NCBI GenBank assembly: GCA_905201505.1 | Contig: CAJKOJ010000067.1 | Coordinates: 1-10,470, forward strand | DNA: 10,470 nt | Source: an uncultured Eubacteriales bacterium | GTDB lineage: Bacteria; Bacillota; Clostridia; Lachnospirales; CAG-274 | Direction: 5' to 3' | Notes under the pieces: generated by a model | What the model was told of the DNA's origin: nothing | What the model saw: only the letters and a program-made list of their open reading frames with translations | Database searches by the model: none | Position numbers and translations under genes: made by a program | Shown here: positions 1 through 5,459 of the stretch, one piece after another | Position numbering within the stretch: position 1 is the first letter of the stretch | How the letters are laid out: every line of letters starts with the position of its first letter

Positions 1-73
1 GAAAATGTAAATGAATATGTATGACAGATTAATTTAACTATTTAAAATAATAAATAAGAATAATTAAAAAATT

Positions 74-128
74 ATTGACATATGCCAATAAAGGTGGTAT
101 ATTATAAATGTAATTGGCATATGCTAAT
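74..128 (+). promoter_or_regulatory. Promoter flanked by a pair of palindromic operators
   Basis: A sigma-A type promoter is visible: TTGACA at 75-80, a 17-bp spacer and TATATT at 98-103, giving a start near 110. Two 16-bp near-palindromes frame it: ATTGACATATGCCAAT at 74-89, which contains the minus-35 box, and ATTGGCATATGCTAAT at 113-128, just after the expected transcript start. The two fit the pattern ATTGRCATATGYYAAT, and their centres are 39 bp apart. This layout is typical of repression by a dimeric helix-turn-helix protein that blocks polymerase at both sites. The adjacent gene encodes such a domain (DUF134), so autoregulation is the simplest inference, but binding is not shown by the sequence. 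Confidence 0.7.
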
Positions 129-142
129 AAAGAGGTGATAAG

Positions 143-850
143 GTGCCCAGAATAAGCAAAAAAAGAAGGGTATGTAAAATGCCTGCAAGCTGCCTGTTTA
201 AAAGTGAAAAAAGCAGTAGTACAGGCGTTGTGATGAATGTGGAAGAATATGAGTGCATAAGACTAATAGATTATATGGGATATAATCAGGCTGATTGTGC
301 AAGACAGATGCAGGTGAGCAGAGCTACCGTGCAGACAATTTATTCAGAAGCCAGGAAGAAAATTGCAAGATTTATTGTAGAGGGGATTAACCTGTCAATT
401 GACGGCGGGGATTATGAGCTTTGCAATGAGTACAATAATAAAAATATTTTAAATGAAAAGGAGAATAAAATTATGAAAATTGCAGTAACTTACGAAAATG
501 GTCAGGTATTTCAGCACTTTGGTCATACTGAAAAGTTTAAGGTATATGAAGTTGAAAACGGAAATATTGTAAAAACTGAAATTGTAGATACAAATGGTCA
601 GGGACACGGTGCTCTGGCAGGATTTTTGTTAAACGGCGGTGTTGATACTCTTATATGCGGAGGTATCGGAGGAGGAGCAAGAAACGCTCTTGCAGAAGCA
701 GGGATTAATATATTCCCAGGGGCAAAAGGTGACGCTGATGAACAGGTTAAGTCTTTCCTTGCCGGTACTTTAAATTATGATCCTGATACTATGTGTAATC
801 ACCATAGTCATGAGGAAGGTCACAGCTGCGGAGAACACGGCTGTCATTAA
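143..850 (+). CDS. DUF134 (UPF0251) HTH domain fused to NifX/NifB-type iron-molybdenum cluster-binding domain
   Basis: The 235-residue product has two known domains. Residues 1-100 match DUF134: a basic KKRRVCKMP start, the MNVEEYECIRLIDY segment, a helix-turn-helix around residues 45-75 (NQADCARQMQVSRATVQ) and the usual GGDYELC end. Residues 111-218 match the dinitrogenase iron-molybdenum cofactor family: MKIAVTYENG start, FGHTEKFKVYEV, and a GGIGGGARNAL segment. The last 17 residues are rich in His and Cys and look metal-binding. The family carries or senses metal clusters; with no nif genes in view, nitrogen fixation is not implied. The start is GTG at 143, five bases after AGAGGTG (131-137); the frame fits the DUF134 N-terminus. 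A second start lies inside the gene at 473. The gene is probably a soluble cytoplasmic regulator or cluster-handling protein, likely self-regulated through the upstream palindromes. Confidence 0.9.
   Translation: MPRISKKRRVCKMPASCLFKSEKSSSTGVVMNVEEYECIRLIDYMGYNQADCARQMQVSRATVQTIYSEARKKIARFIVEGINLSIDGGDYELCNEYNNKNILNEKENKIMKIAVTYENGQVFQHFGHTEKFKVYEVENGNIVKTEIVDTNGQGHGALAGFLLNGGVDTLICGGIGGGARNALAEAGINIFPGAKGDADEQVKSFLAGTLNYDPDTMCNHHSHEEGHSCGEHGCH
457..475 (+). promoter_or_regulatory. Internal ribosome binding site and in-frame ATG for the NifX domain
   Basis: AAAGGAGA at 457-464 is followed eight bases later by ATG at 473, in the same frame as the whole gene (codon 111). This ATG begins MKIAVTYENG, which is where free-standing NifX-family proteins normally start. 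The site is a better Shine-Dalgarno than the one serving the GTG at 143. A separate cluster-binding protein of about 125 residues could therefore be made alongside the full fusion. Confidence 0.55.
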
Positions 851-962
851 TTGGTGTTTGTAAAACAAATAAAAAGATAGATTGTCAGCCGAATTTGTAT
901 AAGTCAAGGAGTTTAATGTATCCTTTCTTTAAAACAAATTTAAAGGTTAATAATATATGATA

Positions 963-991
963 TTGACAAAACACAGTATTTATTTTATATT
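963..991 (+). promoter_or_regulatory. Sigma-A type promoter for the isomerase gene
   Basis: TTGACA at 963-968 and TATATT at 986-991 are separated by 17 bp, placing a transcript start near 998 and a leader of about 30 bases before the ATG at 1029. The same pair of hexamers with the same spacing serves the gene at 143, but the palindromic operators are absent here. I found no convincing terminator in 851-960, so read-through from the upstream gene is also possible. Confidence 0.65.
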
Positions 992-1028
992 TAATATGTA
1001 AATATTTTATACGAAAGGTGATATTAAA

Positions 1029-1667
1029 ATGAAAATTGCATTAATTAATGAAAATAGTCAGGCTGCAAAAAATGAACTTATTTGCAGTACTCTTAAAAGT
1101 GTTGTTGAACCAAAGGGTCATGAAGTGTTTAATTATGGTATGTATACTGCGGAGGATAATGCACAGCTTACATATGTGCAGTGCGGTATCCTTGCAGCTA
1201 TTTTATTAAATTCAGGTGCTGCTGATTTTGTTGTTACAGGCTGCGGTACAGGAGAAGGTGCAATGCTTGCCTGTAATGCATTCCCAGGAGTATTATGCGG
1301 ACATATTGTAGATCCGTCTGATGGCTATATGTTTGCTCAGATTAATGACGGAAACTGTGCTGCATTTCCTTTTGCAAAGGGATTTGGCTGGGGTGCTGAA
1401 CTTAATTTGAAGTATACTTTTGAGCAGCTGTTTTCAGGTGAAAGCGGTCAGGGATATCCTAAAGAAAGAGTTGTGCCTGAACAGAGAAATAAGAAAATTC
1501 TTGATGAAGTTAAAAAGGTAACCCATACTGATATTATGTATGTGCTTAAAAATATTGATCAGGAATTGTTAAAGGGTGCTGTAAGCGGTGAGAAGTTTGG
1601 TGAATACTTCTTTGCAAATTGCAAAAATGATGAAATTGCTGAGTATATTAAAAGTATTTTAGCTTAA
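1029..1667 (+). CDS. Divergent long RpiB/LacA/LacB-family sugar-phosphate isomerase
   Basis: The 212-residue soluble protein has the Rossmann-like layout of the RpiB/LacAB family: MKIALINEN at the start, KGHEVFNYG at 29-37, and the signature VVTGCGTGEGAMLACNAFPG at 68-87. Cys72 just before GTG lies where E. coli RpiB has its catalytic cysteine. The family interconverts aldose and ketose phosphates such as ribose-5-phosphate and ribulose-5-phosphate. Two points make the substrate uncertain. The usual Asp-His pair near residue 9 (as in SDHAG) is replaced by NENSQ, and the protein is about 60 residues longer than the usual ~150, with an extra charged helical C-terminus (about 150-212). The start is supported by AAAGGTGAT at 1014-1022. 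It appears monocistronic, with its own promoter and terminator. No neighbouring transporter or kinase points to a particular sugar. Confidence 0.8.
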   Translation: MKIALINENSQAAKNELICSTLKSVVEPKGHEVFNYGMYTAEDNAQLTYVQCGILAAILLNSGAADFVVTGCGTGEGAMLACNAFPGVLCGHIVDPSDGYMFAQINDGNCAAFPFAKGFGWGAELNLKYTFEQLFSGESGQGYPKERVVPEQRNKKILDEVKKVTHTDIMYVLKNIDQELLKGAVSGEKFGEYFFANCKNDEIAEYIKSILA

Positions 1668-1689
1668 TTCAGAAATAATTGATTTAAAA

Positions 1690-1721
1690 AAGAAAGCTGC
1701 ACTTTATGTGTGGCTTTTTTT
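1690..1721 (+). terminator. Rho-independent terminator of the isomerase gene
   Basis: AAAGCTGCAC (1693-1702) pairs with GTGTGGCTTT (1708-1717) across a five-base loop, giving a ten-pair stem with two G-U wobbles, followed by a run of T to 1721. It lies 23 bases after the stop codon. The 346-bp gap 1668-2013 holds this terminator, a promoter and a structured leader; I see no gene in it. Confidence 0.85.
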
Positions 1722-1774
1722 ATGTGAATGTTAAAAATATAAATTGTTTGTGCAACATATATAAAAAATATTTA

Positions 1775-1803
1775 TTGACAAAATATATTTTGTGAAGTAT
1801 AAT
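1775..1803 (+). promoter_or_regulatory. Consensus sigma-A promoter upstream of the beta-helix gene
   Basis: TTGACA at 1775-1780, a 17-bp spacer and TATAAT at 1798-1803 form a perfect consensus promoter. The transcript would start near 1810, leaving an untranslated leader of about 200 bases before the ATG at 2014. A promoter this strong followed by such a long leader suggests control after initiation. Confidence 0.85.
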
Positions 1804-1866
1804 AAATTTAAAGAGAAGAAAGTTAAATAAAGTAATAATATTGAGAAGGTATTTTAAAAAAAATTA

Positions 1867-1949
1867 GAAAATTTCCACAAAACAAGTGTTGTTTGGTGGG
1901 AGTTTCTTTCGGGGGTGAAAGGGAAAGCTTATAAATAGCTTTCTTTTTT
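1867..1949 (+). ncRNA. Structured 5' leader with internal terminator (putative attenuator or riboswitch-like RNA)
   Basis: Three hairpins follow one another. Hairpin A pairs CCACAAAACAA (1875-1885) with TTGTTTGGTGG (1889-1899) around a GTG loop, with one mismatch, and extends outward toward 1869/1905 through A-T and G-U pairs. Hairpin B pairs TTTCTTTC (1903-1910) with GAAAGGGA (1917-1924) around a GGGGGT loop. Hairpin C pairs GAAAGCT (1923-1929) with AGCTTTC (1937-1943) and is followed by six T, so it has the form of an intrinsic terminator. A and B share bases 1903-1905, and B and C share 1923-1924, so the hairpins cannot all form fully. The element lies between the promoter at 1775-1803 and the start codon at 2014. 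It matches no riboswitch class that I recognise. It could instead be the end of a free small RNA of about 140 bases. Confidence 0.55.
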
Positions 1950-2013
1950 ATTTTAAAGCATAAATATAAAAAATATTTACATTAATTTAATGCAAACAAA
2001 GGAGGAAAATGTT

Positions 2014-4278
2014 ATGAAAAAAATTATGGCGGTACTGATACTTTTTTCTGCTGCTTTAGCATTTGTATCAGGTGTATCAGCAGCACAGGTAACAGCAGAT
2101 GATTTGAAAGGTGACAGTGGGTTTATACAAAAAATATTGTCAGTTCAGGATGAGAACAATGAAATAGATTCTGATGCTATATATGTAGCAACTGACGGAA
2201 GTGATGGGAATAATGGTACAATTGACAGTCCCTATGCTACAGTGTATTATGCTATAGCAAAAGCCGCAGGAGGAAAGACAATATATGTCAGGGGAGGCAC
2301 ATATAATCAGCAAATAACAATTACAAAGTCCGGTACGGCAGATAAATACATAACTATAAAAAATTATCCCGGTGAAAAACCTGTTTTTGACCATACAAAT
2401 TATGGTACAGACGGCGGTGCAATTGTTGATATAAGTAATGTAGATTATGTGCATATTGAAGGACTTAAATTATGCAATAAAAATCTTGTTGCTCACAGCG
2501 GATATGGCGTAAAAATGAACAGGGGCAGTCATATAATAATGAAAAATCTTGAGATTTGCAATATAAATGTACCTGATCCTAAATCATCAAGTGTAGGTGC
2601 AAATGCTATAATACTTTATGCAAATAACGCATCAACACCTATAAGCAATGTACTTATTGACAGTTGTTATGTCCATGACTGTGAAACAGGATGGAGCGAG
2701 GGTATTTCTGTAAACGGAAACAGCGAGTATATTAATGTGATAAATAACAGAATAGATAATATAGGAAATATTGGGCTTGACTTTGCAGGAAATTTTAATG
2801 CCTGTAAGGATGATGCGTTAGATCAGTCAAGATATTGTACTGCTATAGGAAATGTAGTCAGCAGATGTATAAGTCCAAATGCAACAAGCTACGGACTTTA
2901 CTGTGACGGCGGAAGAAATGTGACTTTTGACAGAAATATTGTGTATGGATGTTCAGGCGGTATTGAAATAGGTTCTGAAGAAGGAGCTGCAAGCAGTTAT
3001 CCTGTAAAGGATATTGTTGTGAAAAATAATCTTGTGTATAATAATATAGAAGCCGGATTATCTGTGGGGGGATACGACAACCCTGCTACAGGAATTGTGT
3101 ACAATACCAAAATTTATAATAACACCCTTGTAAATAACGGCAATGGAAACTATGGCAAGGAGCTTGGTATAAACAAAACAAACGGTGTAGATATAAGAAA
3201 TAATATATTTTACAAAAACACAACAGATGAATTAATAAAAATAAGATTTGATGAAACACAAGCTTCAAACATAACTTTTGGCAATAACTGCTATTATTCA
3301 GGAAAAACTGCAGATTCATTCAGTGTAAGCAGATATGGAACAACTATAAGGGGATTTGACAACTGGAAAGCAGAATCAGGAGAAACTGGAATATTTAAAA
3401 ACCCTCTTTTTAATGATGATTATACTATTCCGGAAAATTCACCTTGTGTTGATATTGGTGATAGTTCTGTTGTTACAGGTACATATGATGCAGCGGGAAA
3501 TGCAAGAATTATAAATATTGTTGATATTGGATGTTATGAATATCAGGATGGTTCTCTGCCGACACAGACAACTACTGTAACTGAGACAACTACAGAAACA
3601 ACTACAGAAACAACAACTGAAAATTCATCAAGTTCAACTGAAATAACAACAGAGGAAAAAACAGAGACAACTACAGAATTTCAAGCGGGTGATTCTGTAA
3701 TATGGGACTTTACAGACAGTAACTGGAGTGATAAAGTCACAGGTAAAGTATTGTATGAGGTAAATGGACTTACAGTATATCATAATGGTTCTTCAAGCGG
3801 TATAAATGGCTTTAAATTTGACAAGAACACTAAATCGCCTGCAACAGGGGGATATTATATTAAGCTAAATGCGAAAAAAGGAAGTAAAATTACTGTTTAT
3901 GTAAATTATAACAGTTCTAAAACACCTACAAATATTTCACTTACTTTAGCAAGCTTAATAGGCGGAGAAACGACTGCTATAGACAGCGGCTCAATATCTG
4001 CATTAAAAACTGGGGAATACAAAATAGTGTTTTCAGTGCCTGAAGATGGGGAATATGTTATATATACAAATTCTGAATCCGGAGGTTCTGCATATTATAA
4101 CAAAGTAGTTTTAGAAGTTCCTGAGGGAGAAAGTGAAAAAGACCACATAAATACTGCTGAAATTTTGAGGTATGTATCAGGCATTAGCAATAATGAATTA
4201 GTTGACAAGGATATTAACGGTGACGGCAATTTGGATTTGCTTGATGCTGTAAATAGCGAAAAAGTGAGCATAAATTAG
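2014..4278 (+). CDS. Secreted right-handed beta-helix protein (pectate-lyase-like) with beta-sandwich module and half-dockerin
   Basis: The 754-residue protein starts at ATG 2014, eight bases after AAAGGAGG (1998-2005); an in-frame ATG at 1990 lies before that site and is not the start. A signal peptide occupies about residues 1-25. Residues 55-507 form a parallel beta-helix, opening with IYVATDGSDGNNGTIDSPY and IYVRGGTY, the style seen in PL9-type pectate lyases and related polysaccharide lyases, with many Asn-rich coils. A DDALD cluster (266-270) resembles the calcium-binding acid group of PL9, but I could not place a catalytic lysine, so activity is unproven. A Thr/Glu-rich linker (about 516-556) leads to a beta-sandwich module (about 564-702, opening VIWDF) that recurs in the protein encoded at 5460. 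The end (711-754) holds one complete dockerin calcium loop, D733-x-N735-x-D737, D741, D744. An extracellular role in pectin or similar glycan breakdown or binding is likely. Confidence 0.8.
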   Translation: MKKIMAVLILFSAALAFVSGVSAAQVTADDLKGDSGFIQKILSVQDENNEIDSDAIYVATDGSDGNNGTIDSPYATVYYAIAKAAGGKTIYVRGGTYNQQITITKSGTADKYITIKNYPGEKPVFDHTNYGTDGGAIVDISNVDYVHIEGLKLCNKNLVAHSGYGVKMNRGSHIIMKNLEICNINVPDPKSSSVGANAIILYANNASTPISNVLIDSCYVHDCETGWSEGISVNGNSEYINVINNRIDNIGNIGLDFAGNFNACKDDALDQSRYCTAIGNVVSRCISPNATSYGLYCDGGRNVTFDRNIVYGCSGGIEIGSEEGAASSYPVKDIVVKNNLVYNNIEAGLSVGGYDNPATGIVYNTKIYNNTLVNNGNGNYGKELGINKTNGVDIRNNIFYKNTTDELIKIRFDETQASNITFGNNCYYSGKTADSFSVSRYGTTIRGFDNWKAESGETGIFKNPLFNDDYTIPENSPCVDIGDSSVVTGTYDAAGNARIINIVDIGCYEYQDGSLPTQTTTVTETTTETTTETTTENSSSSTEITTEEKTETTTEFQAGDSVIWDFTDSNWSDKVTGKVLYEVNGLTVYHNGSSSGINGFKFDKNTKSPATGGYYIKLNAKKGSKITVYVNYNSSKTPTNISLTLASLIGGETTAIDSGSISALKTGEYKIVFSVPEDGEYVIYTNSESGGSAYYNKVVLEVPEGESEKDHINTAEILRYVSGISNNELVDKDINGDGNLDLLDAVNSEKVSIN
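3586..3678 (+). repeat. 12-bp coding repeat for the Thr-rich linker
   Basis: ACAACTACAGAA occurs at 3586-3597, 3598-3609 and 3667-3678, with a variant ACAACAACTGAA at 3610-3621. Each unit encodes the four-residue pattern T-T-E-T in the flexible linker between the beta-helix and the beta-sandwich module. As the unit is a multiple of three, gain or loss of copies would change linker length without breaking the frame. Confidence 0.75.
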
Positions 4279-4282
4279 TTTA

Positions 4283-4291
4283 TTTGTCGAA
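4283..4291 (+). promoter_or_regulatory. Spo0A-box-like site
   Basis: TTTGTCGAA matches the core known for Spo0A binding in Bacillus and Clostridia (TGTCGAA, extended TTTGTCRAA). It sits nine bases upstream of the minus-35 box at 4301, a position where an activator could contact polymerase. A one-mismatch copy, TTTGTCGAT, lies at 5426-5434 in the leader of the gene at 5460. A nine-base match in AT-rich DNA can arise by chance, so this is a candidate only. Confidence 0.4.
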
Positions 4292-4300
4292 TTTATAGCT

Positions 4301-4329
4301 TTGACAGAAAAAGTAATAAGTGATAAAAT
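4301..4329 (+). promoter_or_regulatory. Strong promoter placed just before a terminator
   Basis: TTGACA at 4301-4306 and TAAAAT at 4324-4329 are 17 bp apart, and TG at 4321-4322 makes the minus-10 an extended one. The start would fall near 4336, only about 26 bases before the strong terminator stem at 4362. It can drive the M15 peptidase gene at 4481 only by reading through that terminator; otherwise it yields an RNA of about 64 bases. Confidence 0.65.
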
Positions 4330-4361
4330 ATAAATGAAACTAACATTTTCATAATATATCT

Positions 4362-4399
4362 AAAGGACGCAGACTTCAAATAGTCTGCGTCCTTTTTTT
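4362..4399 (+). terminator. Very strong Rho-independent terminator
   Basis: AAAGGACGCAGACT (4362-4375) pairs perfectly with AGTCTGCGTCCTTT (4382-4395) around a TCAAAT loop, and the T run continues to 4399. It is the most stable hairpin in the window. It ends transcripts of the beta-helix gene, and it also sits directly downstream of the promoter at 4301-4329. Confidence 0.92.
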
Positions 4400-4480
4400 A
4401 TACAAAAAGGAATAAAGTGATAAAAATTGCATATTAAATTTTAAGAAGACTTTTCAGTATTTATTGAGAGGAGGTTTATT

Positions 4481-5260
4481 ATGGGAAGGAATAATATTAC
4501 ATTATGTCACCCTGAATTGCGGGAGAAAGCTAAATTACTTATAGATGAATGTAGGAATCAGGGATTAATAGTGAAACTTGGGGAATGCTTTAGGTCTGTA
4601 GCTGAACAGGATGCCTTATATGCTCAGGGAAGAACAAAACCAGGTGTTATCGTTACATATGCAAAAGGTGAAAGTTATTCCAGTATGCATCAGTGGGGAG
4701 TAGCATTTGATATAATAAGAAATGACGGAAAGGGTGCTTACTATGACAATGACGGATGGTTTAATAAGGTAGGAAGAATTGGCAAAAGTGTTGGGCTGGA
4801 ATGGGGCGGAGATTGGACAACACCCATAGATAAGCCGCATTTTCAGCTGCCCCAATGGGGAAGTACGCCTGATAAACTTAAAAGGTTGTATGGCAATGTG
4901 AATAATTTTAAAAAGACCTGGAGTGGTTATAAGCCAAAGGAGGATGATGAAGTGGTAAGCGAGGGTAAAGCTATCGTAAACGGCAAAGAGTATAAGATAG
5001 ACAGAATTCTGAAAGATAATGTGAATTATATAAAAGCTGCAAACTTTGATAATATGGGATTTAATGTGGGATACAATGCTGATATTAAGGCAATTGTAAT
5101 TGATAATAGTATTAATGAAATAGATGTAAATGCGGAAGGAAAAGATAAAAAAGTAAAGACAGTTAATATTAACGGATATAATTATGTATCTGTAAGGGAT
5201 ATAGCAAATGCACTTGGAAGAGAAATTGAGTTTAAAAATGGTAAGATTATAATTAAATAG
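4481..5260 (+). CDS. M15-family peptidoglycan peptidase (endolysin-like) with C-terminal stalk-type domain
   Basis: The 259-residue protein resembles the M15 L-alanyl-D-glutamate peptidases of phage endolysins (Ply500) and CwlK, which cut the peptide stems of the cell wall. Residues 1-125 hold the domain: FRSVAEQDALYAQGR (37-51), the zinc motif SSMHQWGVAFD with His70 and Asp77, and DKPHFQ with Asp117 as the likely catalytic acid and His120 as third zinc ligand. All key residues are present. Residues about 160-259 (VNGKEYKI near the start; VNINGYNYVSVRDIANALG near 232) resemble copper-amine-oxidase N-terminal or stalk domains often joined to clostridial wall enzymes. There is no signal peptide, as in phage lysins that need a holin, and no holin gene is in view. 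The start follows AGAGGAGG (4467-4474). It is flanked by terminators, hence monocistronic. Origin from a prophage lysin is an inference. Confidence 0.85.
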   Translation: MGRNNITLCHPELREKAKLLIDECRNQGLIVKLGECFRSVAEQDALYAQGRTKPGVIVTYAKGESYSSMHQWGVAFDIIRNDGKGAYYDNDGWFNKVGRIGKSVGLEWGGDWTTPIDKPHFQLPQWGSTPDKLKRLYGNVNNFKKTWSGYKPKEDDEVVSEGKAIVNGKEYKIDRILKDNVNYIKAANFDNMGFNVGYNADIKAIVIDNSINEIDVNAEGKDKKVKTVNINGYNYVSVRDIANALGREIEFKNGKIIIK

Positions 5261-5274
5261 TTTCATTATATATT

Positions 5275-5305
5275 AACATCCCTTATGTAATGTAAGGGAT
5301 GTTTT
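5275..5305 (+). terminator. Terminator after the M15 peptidase gene
   Basis: AACATCCCTTA (5275-5285) pairs perfectly with TAAGGGATGTT (5293-5303) across a seven-base loop. The following T run is short and interrupted (TTG then TATT), so efficiency may be moderate. It begins 14 bases after the stop codon. Confidence 0.8.
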
Positions 5306-5329
5306 GTATTAAATGATTTTATAAAATAT

Positions 5330-5392
5330 TACAAATGAATGGCAAAAAAATACAAATAGATGGTAAAAAAGTACAAATAATAAAATTTTTTT
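5330..5392 (+). promoter_or_regulatory. Three direct repeats at exact 21-bp spacing (putative activator sites)
   Basis: TACAAATGA (5330), TACAAATAG (5351) and TACAAATAA (5372) start exactly 21 bp apart. The first two also share the following segment ATGG(C/T)AAAAAA. Each period is two helical turns, so the motifs face the same side of DNA. Nine-base direct repeats with 12-base gaps are the arrangement known for LytTR-type response regulators (ComE, AgrA), although the sequence itself is not a textbook match. The third copy overlaps the minus-35 region of the candidate promoter at 5398-5406, which suggests activation of the operon at 5460. No regulator gene for it is in view. Confidence 0.6.
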
Positions 5393-5397
5393 TGCGA

Positions 5398-5406
5398 TGT
5401 GATAAT
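5398..5406 (+). promoter_or_regulatory. Candidate extended minus-10 promoter lacking a minus-35 box
   Basis: TGTGATAAT gives an extended TG-N-GATAAT minus-10 with a start near 5413. Seventeen bases upstream there is only TAATAA, a poor minus-35. A weak minus-35 just downstream of phased repeats is what an activator-dependent promoter looks like. The leader to the ATG at 5460 would be about 47 bases. Confidence 0.45.
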
Positions 5407-5459
5407 ATGCAATTATATAGTAATATTTGTCGATATATTGTATACAAAGGAGGAAAAGT

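Noticed and set aside
143..850. Nitrogen fixation gene call for the NifX-like domain
   Set aside because: Domains of this family are widespread in non-fixing anaerobes, and no nif structural or assembly genes are nearby.
852..875. Possible terminator after the DUF134-NifX gene
   Set aside because: Only a five-pair TTTGT/ACAAA hairpin with no T run is present, too weak to call.
906..960. Tiny frame of 14 codons (ATG at 916) behind AAGGAG at 906-911
   Set aside because: The spacing of four bases is short, it is upstream of the mapped promoter at 963, and nothing else supports translation. It might be a chance match or a remnant.
1990..2013. Upstream in-frame ATG for the beta-helix gene
   Set aside because: The AAAGGAGG at 1998-2005 lies after this ATG and serves the ATG at 2014, which begins a normal MKK signal peptide.
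2140..2454. Minus-strand open frames of about 60-105 codons opposite real genes (also at 3086-3319, 7184-7545, 7850-8143, 8979-9266, 9835-10092)
   Set aside because: They mirror codon patterns of the + strand genes, give Cys/Ile/Tyr/Ser-rich products without domains, and all lie opposite well-supported coding sequence.
4616..5266. Open frame of 216 codons on the minus strand opposite the M15 peptidase gene
   Set aside because: It lies antisense to a gene with intact catalytic motifs. The product is Ile/Tyr/Ser-rich with no recognisable domain, and an AT-rich opposite strand explains it.
5426..5434. Second Spo0A-like box, TTTGTCGAT
   Set aside because: It has one mismatch in the conserved end and would lie downstream of the likely transcript start, so it is not strong enough to list as a site.
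5427..5459. Upstream TTG start for the modular surface protein
   Set aside because: No ribosome binding site precedes it. AAAGGAGG at 5446-5453 points to the ATG at 5460, which starts a typical signal peptide.
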